A DNA stretch of 46,244 bases from Candidatus Cryptobacteroides intestinigallinarum (GTDB taxonomy: Bacteria > Bacteroidota > Bacteroidia > Bacteroidales > UBA932). The notes below the pieces were generated by a model. It worked only from the letters and a program-made list of their open reading frames with translations, was not told the origin of the DNA and did not search any database. The translations under genes and the position numbers were made by a program. Shown here piece after piece: positions 8,986 to 18,286 of this stretch (positions are counted from its first letter, which is position 1; every line of letters starts with the position of its first letter). Where the stretch lies: assembly GCA_017694785.1 (NCBI GenBank), contig JADIMK010000019.1, forward strand, positions 1 through 46,244. Direction: 5' to 3'.

Positions 8986-10425
8986 ATGAAAAAAACGCTT
9001 TTGATATTGCTCATTGCCGCCGCTGCGGCATCAGCCGTCTCTTCTTGCCGGGAAAAGGCCGATCCGATGCCATGGAATCCTGAGTGGAACGGAAACGGAG
9101 GCGAAGGAGATGAAGACGGTGACGGCAGCGGTGACGGCAATGGCAGCGGCACTGAGGATGACGGGATCATCGGCAAGCCGAGATATGTGTGGATTGATGC
9201 CGCGGCAAATTTCGCAGACTATGCCAATAGTGAGGAAAACATCATCTCCGACATGAAGAAGATAAAGGATGCAGGTTTTACAGATGTCATTGTCGATGTG
9301 CGTCCGACAAGCGGAGATGTGCTGTTCAGATCCACTGTCGCCGATCCTCTTGAGAGAGTCGATGCATGGACTGACCATGGCTACGTATGGCTTGACAGGA
9401 CATCATCATTTGATTATCTCCAGGCATTCATTGATGCGGGACATGATCTCGGACTCAGAGTCAATGCCAGCATTAATACCTTTGTAGGTGGATATCTATG
9501 TCCATACGGTCTTGGAAGTGACGGGATGCTTTTCCGTGACCACTCAAGAAAAAGCTGGGCATCGTCCATCAATGCGGAAGGCGGCGTCACCAACACCATG
9601 GACCTCATGGATGACTCCGTTGACTATGGTCCGAAGTTCCTCAATCCGGCCGATGACCATGCCCAGGAATATGTACTGGCCATAATCGGAGACCTTGCCG
9701 GGTATGACCTGGACGGTATAGTGCTCGACCGCTGCCGCTATGACGACTACGGCCTGATGAGTGACTTCTCTGACATCTCCAGGACAAAGTTTGAGGAATA
9801 CATCGGCCGCTCTGTCAGCGTATGGCCTGACGATGTGATGGCTCCGGGCTCATACTCCCTTCCTGGGGAGATGTCCGACCTCTTCCTCCAGTGGCTTGAG
9901 TTCAGGGTGAAGGTCATCCATGATTTCGTCGTAAAGGCAGCCGACAAGGTGCATACGGTCAATCCTGATATCCGTTTCGGTGTGTATGTGGGGGCATGGT
10001 ATTCGACCTACTACAGTTCCGGAGTCAACTGGGCAAGTCCGAAGTACGATACCTCAAGGGACTATTCCTGGGCTTCTCCGCGCTACAAGGACTATGGCTA
10101 TGCCGACCATTGTGACTTCATGTTCCTGGGTGCCTATGCAAGTACAGACAACATCTATGGCCACGGAGAATGGACGATGCAGGGCTTCTGCGAGCAAGGC
10201 AGGGATCTTCTTATGGGCGACACTGTTTTCGCCGGAGGACCTGACATAGGCAACAGCACAGGATGGACAGAAGGCGGTCAGTATGCCCTGATCCCAGACG
10301 CAATCGACGCATGCATCACACCGAGCGACGGATTTTTCGTCTTTGACCTCTGCCACATAAAAATGTACAACTACTGGGATGCCTTCAGACAAGGATTCGA
10401 CAGATATCTGTCGACAGTCGAATGA
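8986..10425 (+). CDS. GHL10-like (glycosyl hydrolase-like 10 / family 10-type TIM barrel) lipoprotein
   Basis: Start taken at ATG 8986, which gives MKKTLLILLIAAAAASAV and lipobox AVSSC; an upstream TTG at 8959 is unlikely. After the lipidated Cys comes a Gly/Asp/Glu-rich linker (roughly residues 32-58), then a barrel-like domain: YVWIDAAANF, MKKIKDAGFTDVIVDVRP, GLRVNASINTFV, YDLDGIVLDRCRYDDYG, IRFGVYVGAWYSTYYSSG, CDFMFLGAY. The pattern (DVIVDVRP strand, later DGIVLDRxRY strand) is that of GHL10/alpha-amylase-like barrels found in Bacteroidetes glycan loci. Probable surface glycosidase of unknown specificity. D and R of LDRCRYD are candidate active-site residues by analogy with the family. Confidence 0.75.
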   Translation: MKKTLLILLIAAAAASAVSSCREKADPMPWNPEWNGNGGEGDEDGDGSGDGNGSGTEDDGIIGKPRYVWIDAAANFADYANSEENIISDMKKIKDAGFTDVIVDVRPTSGDVLFRSTVADPLERVDAWTDHGYVWLDRTSSFDYLQAFIDAGHDLGLRVNASINTFVGGYLCPYGLGSDGMLFRDHSRKSWASSINAEGGVTNTMDLMDDSVDYGPKFLNPADDHAQEYVLAIIGDLAGYDLDGIVLDRCRYDDYGLMSDFSDISRTKFEEYIGRSVSVWPDDVMAPGSYSLPGEMSDLFLQWLEFRVKVIHDFVVKAADKVHTVNPDIRFGVYVGAWYSTYYSSGVNWASPKYDTSRDYSWASPRYKDYGYADHCDFMFLGAYASTDNIYGHGEWTMQGFCEQGRDLLMGDTVFAGGPDIGNSTGWTEGGQYALIPDAIDACITPSDGFFVFDLCHIKMYNYWDAFRQGFDRYLSTVE

Positions 10426-10462
10426 CCCCCGGCAAACAATAACCAATGCAAAAACAACAGTT

Positions 10463-12307
10463 ATGAACATCAGTAAACATATCTTGATATTTTCACTGGC
10501 TTTGCTGGCAGTCTCATGCCAGGAACTAAATGAAGGGAACGGCCAGATTGAAGTGTCCCCGGAATCTACACTTACACCTGTGATTTCCTCTGCCGGCGGA
10601 ACAGCGGAAATCACATTCACCACAAACTGTGACTGGACAGCCAATGTCCCTGACATTTCGTCCTATTCGTGGAGTTCTATCACTCCGACCAGTGGATCCG
10701 CCGGTGAGAATGTCATCACCGTTACTGCCCTCAGAAACGATGGATATGACGACAGGTCATTTACCTTTGACATCAAGGCTGGCGGAGCGATAGAGACCGT
10801 TAACGTTACCCAGAAACAGAAGAATTCGTTGACAGTCACATCCGGCAGTTTCGATATGCCTGAAGAAGGTGGAGAAGTGCGGATAGAAGTAATAGCCAAT
10901 GTCGAGTATGAGTACAGCATCGAAGAAGCTGCCAAGAGCTGGATTACAGCTGCCCCTGCCAGCAAGGCTCTCGAAACCACGGAAATCCTTTTCAATGTGG
11001 CTCCGGCTGAAGACTTTGAAAATACCCGCACAGGACATATCTATGTCACCAGCGGCGACATCACCGAGACCATTACAGTCACCCAGGAGGCAAAGACCAG
11101 AGTGTTTGAGGTCAGCCCTCAGGCCATAGACATTGACAAGAACGGTGGGGAAGTATCTTTCACAGTCAACTCCAACTTCGCTTACCAGGTGGCAAAAATC
11201 CAGTCCGACTGGATAAGACTCAAGTCTTCTGATGACGGTACATACATTTATGAAGTCGATGAGAATGCCACAATGGCAACAAGATCAGCCTCTGTTGCAA
11301 TCACTACCGACGTAGAAGGATACGGTGCCACAGTGACGTTCACCCAGACAGGTATAGCTGAAGTCAAGGTGCTCTGGACAAAGACCTTCGCATCCTACTC
11401 CAAGACTCTTTCGGCTCCGATCATAAGATTTGCCGAGGCTGGCGACTATCTCCTCGTCTCCACAGGATCGTCAGTCTTTGCTGTAGACCGCCTCACCGGT
11501 GAATACCTCATGGACATCAATATCCCTGAAGGCCTGAAGGTCGAGTCCCTGACAAACGACGATGCCGGCAACATCATCTTCGCCGCCAATGCCGCATACG
11601 GCAGCACATTCAACGTCTACACGATGAAGAGCCTCACCGACTCGCCTCAGCTTGTCCTGTCATACGAGCACAATGCCATCTACAGCACATCTATGGGTAA
11701 TCTCAGGGTAAAGGGGGATATCCACGGAAAGGCCGCTCTGACAGCATCAGTCGATGTGAGCCAGTACTGGGTGGCATGGCAGGTTGAGAACGGCACTGTC
11801 TCGGAAGAGTTTTCCGGAGCAGCTCCTGCAGGTGAAAGTATAGTATGGAACCCTCAGTCCCTCTGTACGGCCCCTGTGTCCGACGATCTTTCTGACGGAC
11901 TCCTTTATATAGGCTATACAGGTGATTATTCTCTCCAGTATTGCGGAGACTGCACGCAGAATACATGGAAGTCAATATATGCTACAGGCTCTGCCGGCAA
12001 CGAGAACTACAACTGTCTCTCAACAGCTGAATTTGGCGGGGCAAGTTATGTCGCCTATGGGTCGGGTGCGCACTTCAGCTGGGGCAATTGCCCGGAAGCG
12101 CACCTGATAGACATCACCGACATGTCAGACGTGCATGAGATCATCAAGATCCCTTCTTCTGACATCACAGGAGGTGCAGCTTTCACCGATGTCGGAGCAA
12201 GCAGCGACATCCTGCTTACCGTCCCTGGCAGCGGCGACACCATGTACATGTACGTTGCAGACGGCAACTATGACTGTCTGGCATGTATCTCAATCAGCCT
12301 TCCATAA
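10463..12307 (+). CDS. Lipoprotein with three BACON-type domains and DUF5018-like C-terminal region
   Basis: Start chosen at ATG 10463 (MNISKHILIFSLALLAVSC, lipobox LAVSC), which places the gene 37 bases after the preceding stop; the longer open frame would overlap that gene. The 614-residue protein has three consecutive BACON-like Ig modules (about 23-110, 114-200, 205-290), each with the FTTNCDWTANV / IEVIANVEYEYSI / FTVNSNFAYQV core and ending in VNVTQKQ, ITVTQEA or VTFTQTG. The C-terminal 320 residues resemble the C-terminal region of the lipoprotein at 6118-7806. BACON domains often act as glycan- or mucin-associated spacers. Likely a surface glycan-binding protein, last gene of the operon, directly before a strong terminator. 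Confidence 0.8.
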   Translation: MNISKHILIFSLALLAVSCQELNEGNGQIEVSPESTLTPVISSAGGTAEITFTTNCDWTANVPDISSYSWSSITPTSGSAGENVITVTALRNDGYDDRSFTFDIKAGGAIETVNVTQKQKNSLTVTSGSFDMPEEGGEVRIEVIANVEYEYSIEEAAKSWITAAPASKALETTEILFNVAPAEDFENTRTGHIYVTSGDITETITVTQEAKTRVFEVSPQAIDIDKNGGEVSFTVNSNFAYQVAKIQSDWIRLKSSDDGTYIYEVDENATMATRSASVAITTDVEGYGATVTFTQTGIAEVKVLWTKTFASYSKTLSAPIIRFAEAGDYLLVSTGSSVFAVDRLTGEYLMDINIPEGLKVESLTNDDAGNIIFAANAAYGSTFNVYTMKSLTDSPQLVLSYEHNAIYSTSMGNLRVKGDIHGKAALTASVDVSQYWVAWQVENGTVSEEFSGAAPAGESIVWNPQSLCTAPVSDDLSDGLLYIGYTGDYSLQYCGDCTQNTWKSIYATGSAGNENYNCLSTAEFGGASYVAYGSGAHFSWGNCPEAHLIDITDMSDVHEIIKIPSSDITGGAAFTDVGASSDILLTVPGSGDTMYMYVADGNYDCLACISISLP

Positions 12308-12351
12308 TCCGGACGTTCATTCGGTTAGTATAGTTCTGATATCTGATCCCT

Positions 12352-12381
12352 GGGACCGGCCAAGACGGCCGGTCCCTTGTT
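12352..12381 (+). terminator. Rho-independent terminator after the first glycan operon
   Basis: Perfect 10-base inverted repeat (GGGACCGGCC, loop AAGAC, GGCCGGTCCC) followed by TTGTTTT. It is 45 bases after the stop of the BACON lipoprotein gene and closes that operon. Confidence 0.85.
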
Positions 12382-12408
12382 TTATCTTGTGCCGGCCAGG
12401 ATGCCGGT

Positions 12409-12516
12409 CCTTTGCTTTATATGAGGTCCCTTGAACTTGGCCGGTCTCGGGCTATGCGGGGCCTTTGCTTTATATAAGAACCCTTGAACTTGGCCGGTCC
12501 CCCGGGCTATGCGGGG
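12409..12516. repeat. Two tandem copies of a 53-55 base GC-rich repeat
   Basis: Copy one spans 12409-12461 and copy two 12462-12516. Both contain CCTTTGCTTTATAT, CCCTTGAACTTGGCCGGTC and GGGCTATGCGGGG. A third, partial copy begins at 12517 (CCTTCGCTT). A diverged half copy with GCCGGCCAGGATGCCGGTCC lies just left, at about 12390-12410. This explains the stretch between the terminator and the sialidase promoter. No reading frame is maintained and there are no spacers of CRISPR type. Confidence 0.8.
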
Positions 12517-12523
12517 CCTTCGC

Positions 12524-12554
12524 TTGGTTCTGGATAGAAAAATACTTAGATTTG
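12524..12554 (+). promoter_or_regulatory. Bacteroidetes-type promoter for the sialidase gene
   Basis: TTGG at 12524-12527 (a match to the -33 TTTG/TTGG element), 19-base spacer, then TAGATTTG at 12547-12554, which fits the -7 consensus TAnnTTTG exactly. The predicted start near 12561 gives a leader of about 50 bases before ATG 12613. Confidence 0.6.
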
Positions 12555-12612
12555 TAGGGTAACCCGAGCAGAACGGAATTCTGCTGCTCTATGACCACAT
12601 GATTATTTCACA

Positions 12613-14526
12613 ATGATAGCCTCAAGATTCTATGCGGCCGCCATGCGTGCTGCCCTTCCTTTCATCTACATGGCAGCCTCTGCTGCTGCAGTCTTTCTGT
12701 CTACGGACTTTACTTCTGCCGGGAATGTCTCTTCTTGTGCAGCTGTACCGTCTTTCCCCGTCTCGGGCTCCCAGTCCGGGATTTCTCCAGTGGCAATCAA
12801 AGCAAATGTGATGGATGTGCATGTGCCTACCGTACTCGGCCAGGAATATAATGTAGTCGCTGAGATCTGCGTTGAATGTCCTGCCGGTGTGGAGCCGGGC
12901 TGTCTGTCCGGAGCAGGGGATACTTCCATAAAGAAAGACGCTCATGTCCTCGACGGGGTCGGAGTGCGACTGTCCGGGATTCCTTTGCGTGCTGTGCGTG
13001 ACCTCAGGCTCATGTACACCGGGACAATGTCTGCTGTGCTTTCCCGGACTACCTCCTATGCGATGAAGACCCTCTGGTCCCAGACAGGCTCCATCCAGAT
13101 GCTGTATGCCGATCCTCACTATGCTATAGAGCAGAGCTGCATCAGGCCTGTTTCTTCCTCCTCGACAGGACCTGCGGAATTTTTCCTGCCTTCCGGCCAG
13201 AAGCTGACCAGAGGTCGGAACTGGTTCTATGTGAGCATCAGCATCGACCCGAAGAAGATCTCGGACCTGTCGATGGTCTACACCCTTGAGGTGACCGGAG
13301 TCTCTGTCAATGGCTCGCCCGTGGAATTCCTCTATAATGGCAAACCTCTTTGTGATGAAGAGGACCTGACCTGTGACGTCAAAAACAGAACTTGCGAAAG
13401 TGAACGCGAGGCGGATGGCTGTCGGAATGGAAGGAGTGCAGAAAGGCGTCTTGCCCAGGCTCTGCGCAACCATGGCGATGACGGGGTCTTCGCATACAGG
13501 ATCCCGGGTCTGGTGACCACTCCGGAAGGGACCCTTATCGCTGTATATGACATCCGCCACCGCACATCGCTCGACCTGCAGGAAGACATCGACATAGGCA
13601 TGAGCCGCAGCACAGACGGAGGCCGCAGCTGGGAGAAGATGAAGACCATCATGGACATGGGCCGCTGGGGAGGGCTTCCTGACGCACAGAACGGCATCGG
13701 AGACCCTTGCGTCCTTGTCGACGAGGCGACAGGGGAGATATTTGTCGTCGCAGTATGGACCTATGGCCTCGGGAACGACCGCGCCTGGGACCAGGTAGGG
13801 GACGGATTCAGCCCGGAGACCACTGCACAGCTGATGCTCACAAGCAGCAGGGATGACGGACGCACATGGTCTGTCCCCAGGAACATCACCCGCCATGTGA
13901 AGGAGAAACATTGGCGCTTTACTCTTCAGGGGCCGGGCAGAGGCATCTGCATGGCAGACGGCACTCTTGTGTTCCCGATACAGTTTGTGGGTCCGGACAG
14001 GGTGCCTAGTGCCGGTATCATGTACAGTACCGACCACGGACAGACCTGGCACTGTCACGGAGGAGCATGGACCAATACCACAGAGTCGCAGGTGGCGGAA
14101 ATAGAGCCTGGAGTCCTGATGCTCAACATGAGGAACAATCTCCGTACTGGCAGGATAGTGTGCACCACCGCTGACCTTGGCCGCACATGGACCGCTCATC
14201 CGTCTTCGCTCAAGCTCAGGGAGCCGGTGTGCATGGCAGGTCTGCTCCGTGTCCCTGCATCCAGTAACGTGCTTGGAAGAGATATTCTGCTTTTCTCCAA
14301 TCCGGACACGCACTCTGGACGCAACCATCTGACCATAAAGGCGAGCCTGGATTCCGGCATGACATGGCTGCCGGAGAATTCCCTCCTGCTGGATGAGGAA
14401 GAGGGATGGGGCTATTCCTGCATGACAATGATCGATGAGGAGACAGTCGGCATCCTCTACGAAGGCAGCGTGTCACAGATCGTCTTCCAGGCGGTGAAGC
14501 TGGAAGATGTTGTAATGAAGCCGTGA
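12613..14526 (+). CDS. nanH: Exo-alpha-sialidase, GH33
   Basis: 637 residues. The N-terminus has a hydrophobic export segment (AALPFIYMAASAAAVFLS), then an N-terminal sialidase beta-domain (about 60-245) and a six-bladed GH33 propeller. The arginine-triad motif YRIP has R296. Five Asp boxes are readable: SRSTDGGRSW, SSRDDGRTW, STDHGQTW, TTADLGRTW, ASLDSGMTW. Also visible are NTTESQVAE (E491) and GWGYSCMTM (Y601), matching the Glu/Tyr nucleophile pair, and LQGPGRGI. The overall order closely follows Bacteroides NanH. It removes terminal sialic acid from host glycans, outside the cytoplasm. It is longer than typical NanH because of a longer N-terminus and an insert near 255-285. It has its own promoter and is preceded by a terminator, so it is probably transcribed alone. 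Confidence 0.93.
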   Translation: MIASRFYAAAMRAALPFIYMAASAAAVFLSTDFTSAGNVSSCAAVPSFPVSGSQSGISPVAIKANVMDVHVPTVLGQEYNVVAEICVECPAGVEPGCLSGAGDTSIKKDAHVLDGVGVRLSGIPLRAVRDLRLMYTGTMSAVLSRTTSYAMKTLWSQTGSIQMLYADPHYAIEQSCIRPVSSSSTGPAEFFLPSGQKLTRGRNWFYVSISIDPKKISDLSMVYTLEVTGVSVNGSPVEFLYNGKPLCDEEDLTCDVKNRTCESEREADGCRNGRSAERRLAQALRNHGDDGVFAYRIPGLVTTPEGTLIAVYDIRHRTSLDLQEDIDIGMSRSTDGGRSWEKMKTIMDMGRWGGLPDAQNGIGDPCVLVDEATGEIFVVAVWTYGLGNDRAWDQVGDGFSPETTAQLMLTSSRDDGRTWSVPRNITRHVKEKHWRFTLQGPGRGICMADGTLVFPIQFVGPDRVPSAGIMYSTDHGQTWHCHGGAWTNTTESQVAEIEPGVLMLNMRNNLRTGRIVCTTADLGRTWTAHPSSLKLREPVCMAGLLRVPASSNVLGRDILLFSNPDTHSGRNHLTIKASLDSGMTWLPENSLLLDEEEGWGYSCMTMIDEETVGILYEGSVSQIVFQAVKLEDVVMKP

Positions 14527-14561
14527 GATGAAGCGGCTTGCCATTTATCTGGAATTGTATC

Positions 14562-15953
14562 TTATTCGGCCTTTGAAGAATTACGCAGCAGTGAAAGCTT
14601 GGTCTCCGTATCACCCATGATTTTTTCAGTCAACGGATAGAATGCCATGAATAGGCAGGATATTAAAGCGGCTGCTGCCGGTATCATGCTCATCATGTTC
14701 CGGATGCTTTCAAGGACCTCCTTGTCCTGTACCGTATTGGCCTCAAATCCGAAATATGCCAGGATCCAGCCTGTCATTGTGCCGCCGATCGCCCATCCGA
14801 ATTTCTGTGACATCGAAGATGAAGAGAATATGAGTCCTGTGGCACGTCTTCCGGTACGGAGTTCTGACCAGTCTGCAATGTCTGCATACATGCTCCACAG
14901 CAGCGGAAAGATACTTCCTGCACAAGCGCTGATGAACACCTGGAGAATCATCATGGTGAGAAAGTCAGTGCTCTTGACGAAATAGAAGGCGATGCTGAGG
15001 ACAGCTGCCAGCATAGTCGCCCAGAAAAATGTTGTTTTCTTGCCGATTTTCGCTGAAACAGGCGTCACAAGCAATATCCCGGCAATGTTGGCTGCCTGTC
15101 CGATTGTCAGGTACAGTGAAGTCGCTGAAATTCCTGAACCCAGCTGCAGCGGAGAATTGTCTCCGGATACGTAATATTTGAAATAATATACAGCGGCTCC
15201 GTCTCGTATTGAATTGAATATCACCGCTGTGATGCATGCGCCAAGCAATATCCACCATGCCTTGTTGTGCAACAGGTCAGATATGTCATCTTTAAATGAA
15301 TTTTGGCTTTCTTTTACCGGTCTTATTCTTTCTTTGGTAGAAAAGAAGGTAAACAAGAACAGAATGCAAGCGAGGATTGCGAGTATTCCTGTAGCGTACA
15401 GCCAGCCTTTCTGAGGATTTCCGTTGCCGGTAATCCTTACCAGAGGCTCAATCAGCAGCAATGCCAGTATGCTGCCTATGAATGCGAATATCATTCTGTA
15501 TGACGATAGTGCAGTCCTGGTCTTCAGGTCGCTTGTCATCACTCCTAGCAGAGAAGCATACGGCACGTTGATGGCGGAATACACCAGCATCATTATACCA
15601 TAGGTGACGTATGCCCATATAAGTTTCCCTCCTCCTTCGAATCCTGGCGTGTAGAAGACAAGTGTGCCGAATATTGCAAACGGTACAGAGAACCAGAGCA
15701 GATAGGGCCTGAATTTGCCCCATCTGCTTCTTGTCCTGTCTGCGATTATCCCTGCAGCTGGATCTATGAACGAATCCCATATCCTTGTGATAAGGAACAT
15801 GGTTCCGGCAGCTGCTGCCGAAATGCCGAATACATCTGTATAAAAGAACATCAGATACGTTCCGAACAGTTTCCAGAACATCGAAGATGCTGTGTCTCCA
15901 AGTCCGTATCCTATCTTTTCCAGTATCGTGACTTCTCCTTTCAACATATTCAT
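14562..15953 (-). CDS. GPH-family (MelB-like) sugar:cation symporter
   Basis: 463 residues with about twelve hydrophobic segments. The MFS_2/GPH signatures are near the N-terminus: EKIGYGLGDTASSMFWK, FLITRIWDSFIDPAAGIIADRT and SRWGKFRPYLLW. GPH transporters move glycosides, pentosides and hexuronides with Na+ or H+ across the inner membrane. It is the last gene of a minus-strand operon, 44 bases after the GH2 gene, so it likely imports the mannoside or free sugar that the cassette degrades. The end converges on the sialidase gene (35-base gap). Confidence 0.92.
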   Translation of the reverse strand: MNMLKGEVTILEKIGYGLGDTASSMFWKLFGTYLMFFYTDVFGISAAAAGTMFLITRIWDSFIDPAAGIIADRTRSRWGKFRPYLLWFSVPFAIFGTLVFYTPGFEGGGKLIWAYVTYGIMMLVYSAINVPYASLLGVMTSDLKTRTALSSYRMIFAFIGSILALLLIEPLVRITGNGNPQKGWLYATGILAILACILFLFTFFSTKERIRPVKESQNSFKDDISDLLHNKAWWILLGACITAVIFNSIRDGAAVYYFKYYVSGDNSPLQLGSGISATSLYLTIGQAANIAGILLVTPVSAKIGKKTTFFWATMLAAVLSIAFYFVKSTDFLTMMILQVFISACAGSIFPLLWSMYADIADWSELRTGRRATGLIFSSSSMSQKFGWAIGGTMTGWILAYFGFEANTVQDKEVLESIRNMMSMIPAAAALISCLFMAFYPLTEKIMGDTETKLSLLRNSSKAE

Positions 15954-15997
15954 ATATATATCGTTAATGGATTATTGCTCTATTGTATATCTTGTGG

Positions 15998-18286
15998 TCA
16001 GAATGTATCAGGTGTCCTGTTCATTGCAGCTGTCCCGTTTGTCTTTCCGGGCCTTTTCCTGTATGCAAGCCTGTACTCAGAATTCATTTCCGGATGTCCT
16101 TTTACCGATATTCCAATTGTGAAAATACTGCATCCGTCCCATTCTGGCAATACGGTCCGTATTACAGGGCCGATGATATTTTCATCGGGACCGGATGGCG
16201 GACATTCCCAATGCAGCAGATGACGTCTGTCTTCCCTGCATGAAATGAATACATCTATTTCCAGTGCTTCAACGTGGGACGGGGAGTCGTTCAGGAGCCA
16301 GAGTCCGCAGTCCAGCGTCTCTCCTTCCATCCATTGGAATTTACTGAAACGGGCGCTGGCACATATTGGCCTGCAGGCTTTTGCTATTTCGTGGAACGCC
16401 GGCTTGCATATGTTGGGATATGATATGATCGAGTTGTTCGCCGCAGTTGGCCATGGCTCGTTGAAACACCAGTTCAATGCCATAGAACAGTGGGGCTTCT
16501 GTCTTCGTGCTTCCTCGAATATGGCTTTATATCCTTCGCATTGAAGCAGGCTGCTCCTTTCATAAAGTTCTTCAATGTCCTTTGACGGCCCGAAATAAAA
16601 TGAAATGACATTTTCTCCTAGCCATGTGTCATGGTCTCCGTCCCAGGCACCGAATGCATGATGTGTCTCCCATGCTGTGCCTGCTGCAGGGGGGAAGAAC
16701 TCATTTTCCGGAATTATTCCCTTGAGTACCCTTATCGGTGACAACGATGGGATACCGAATTCGCAATATGCGGTGCAGCTGCTGGATCCCATCATCTGGA
16801 AAATATCCTTGCCTTCCCATCTGAAAAGGTAGTTGCCATGTCCCATTCCCTCAAGTGGAGAAGTCGGTATGAAAGGTATGTCCGGAGCCAATGACAGACA
16901 CAGGCTGTTCAGCATTCTCAAGGCGAGCGACTGGTCTGTCATGCCTGACCAGCTGTTGAACAGCTCATTGCCTCCACACCAGATGCTGATGCACGGATGT
17001 TCGCGTAGCCTTGATATTATGGCAACGGCTTCCTGTTCCAAAATATCAAGGTATTTCCTGTCGTCGGGATAGCAGTTGCATGCCAGAGGGAATTCCTGCC
17101 ATACGAGAATGCCGGCCCTGTCACAGATCTCGAAGAAACTGTCTTTGTTGACTATGCAGCCGCCCCAACATCTGATTATGTTTAAATTGGCTTCAAGTAC
17201 AAGGTCAAGAAGAAGCCGGTATCGTTCATCCGTTATGCGTCCTGGAAATATCTCCGGGGACACCCAGTTGGTCCCTTTCGCAAATATCCTTCTCCCGTTG
17301 AGCTCGATCTGGGCCGGTGCTGCGCTCCTGCTTTTCGGAAATCCTTCCGGCTTGTTCCATGCACCTGCGTTCATTACAAGCCTCACACGTCTGAACCCTA
17401 TATGCCTGGAGTATGACTCAACTGTATATCCGGATCCGGTATCATAGTCTTTATCGCTTCCTTTTTGCGTTGAACCGGCGACAAGTGATGTCCTGACTTC
17501 ATAAAGATATGGTGTTCCCTGGTCGTGGCACCACCATAGATCAGGATTCATGACCGTCAGCCCGACCTTGCCTTCGGAAGCGGGAGCTTTCCCGGTGCAT
17601 ACTATGTCTCCTTCCATATCGATGATTGAGACATTGATCATATCTTCTTCAGATATTCCATTGCATACGGCTGAGACATGAACATCGGCAACGGTCATAT
17701 CCTCATTGAGGTCGTATGTGACGCTTATGTCACTGATGCTGGCTTTGGGCCGTATCTGAAGCCCTGTCTCGTCCCAGATTCCGGAAGGTACAAGCCTGGG
17801 ATGCCAGTCCCATCCGTAGCTTGAGGCCGGTTTTACACTGGCTGATGCCTGGCTTCTGTCTTCCGGCATGCCTTCCCGTACAGGAATCCTGTCAATGATG
17901 ACCTCAAGCCTGTTTTCTTCCAGAAGCATGTCGGTAATGCGAACTTCTGATGGCGAGAACATGCCTTCTTTTTTCAGTATTGTACGGCCGTTCAGACGGA
18001 TTTCATATGCATAGTCGATTCCTTTTGTGACAAACCATACTTCTTTGCCGTCATATTCCGGCATTTTCCTGAAATCGGTCCTGTATGTGAAAAAGACATT
18101 TTCCATCCATTTGAAAAGACGGAAGTTGTCTCCTATGCGGTAGTCCGGATAACCCTTTGACGCAGCGATGTCAAGCTGGGCGCCTCCGGGGACCTTGGCG
18201 GGAACAAATTCTTCCGGGCTTTTGTCTTTTTCTCCGGAATATCCTATTACCCATGTCAATGGGATTATTTCTCTGTTTCTGATCAT
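15998..18286 (-). CDS. GH2 family beta-mannosidase-like glycoside hydrolase, cytosolic
   Basis: 762 residues with no signal peptide. Domain order is that of GH2 exo-beta-mannosidases: jelly-roll sugar-binding domain (about 1-165, with GGAQLDIAASKG and FFTYRTDF), Ig-like domain (about 170-275), then a TIM barrel (KGTNWVSPEIFPGR, IIRCWGGCIVNKDSFFEICDRAGILVWQEFPLACN). The acid/base is E441 in WCGGNE and the nucleophile E509 in CEFG. The HPCISIWCGGNELF wording favours beta-mannosidase over beta-galactosidase. Manbeta1-4GlcNAc is a plausible substrate. The start overlaps the upstream stop by four bases (ATGA), implying translational coupling to the isomerase gene. Confidence 0.87.
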   Translation of the reverse strand: MIRNREIIPLTWVIGYSGEKDKSPEEFVPAKVPGGAQLDIAASKGYPDYRIGDNFRLFKWMENVFFTYRTDFRKMPEYDGKEVWFVTKGIDYAYEIRLNGRTILKKEGMFSPSEVRITDMLLEENRLEVIIDRIPVREGMPEDRSQASASVKPASSYGWDWHPRLVPSGIWDETGLQIRPKASISDISVTYDLNEDMTVADVHVSAVCNGISEEDMINVSIIDMEGDIVCTGKAPASEGKVGLTVMNPDLWWCHDQGTPYLYEVRTSLVAGSTQKGSDKDYDTGSGYTVESYSRHIGFRRVRLVMNAGAWNKPEGFPKSRSAAPAQIELNGRRIFAKGTNWVSPEIFPGRITDERYRLLLDLVLEANLNIIRCWGGCIVNKDSFFEICDRAGILVWQEFPLACNCYPDDRKYLDILEQEAVAIISRLREHPCISIWCGGNELFNSWSGMTDQSLALRMLNSLCLSLAPDIPFIPTSPLEGMGHGNYLFRWEGKDIFQMMGSSSCTAYCEFGIPSLSPIRVLKGIIPENEFFPPAAGTAWETHHAFGAWDGDHDTWLGENVISFYFGPSKDIEELYERSSLLQCEGYKAIFEEARRQKPHCSMALNWCFNEPWPTAANNSIISYPNICKPAFHEIAKACRPICASARFSKFQWMEGETLDCGLWLLNDSPSHVEALEIDVFISCREDRRHLLHWECPPSGPDENIIGPVIRTVLPEWDGCSIFTIGISVKGHPEMNSEYRLAYRKRPGKTNGTAAMNRTPDTF

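Noticed and set aside
12409..12516. Possible CRISPR array before the sialidase
   Set aside because: Units abut without unique spacers and are imperfect; there are no cas genes.
12622..14328. Long open frame of 568 codons on the minus strand across the sialidase gene
   Set aside because: It is a mirror of the GC-rich sialidase coding sequence; the plus-strand frame has Asp boxes and catalytic residues, the antisense protein has no recognisable motif.
14518..14539. Hairpin AAGCCG/CGGCTT at the end of the sialidase gene
   Set aside because: Six-base stem overlapping the stop codon with no T tract; too weak to call a terminator.
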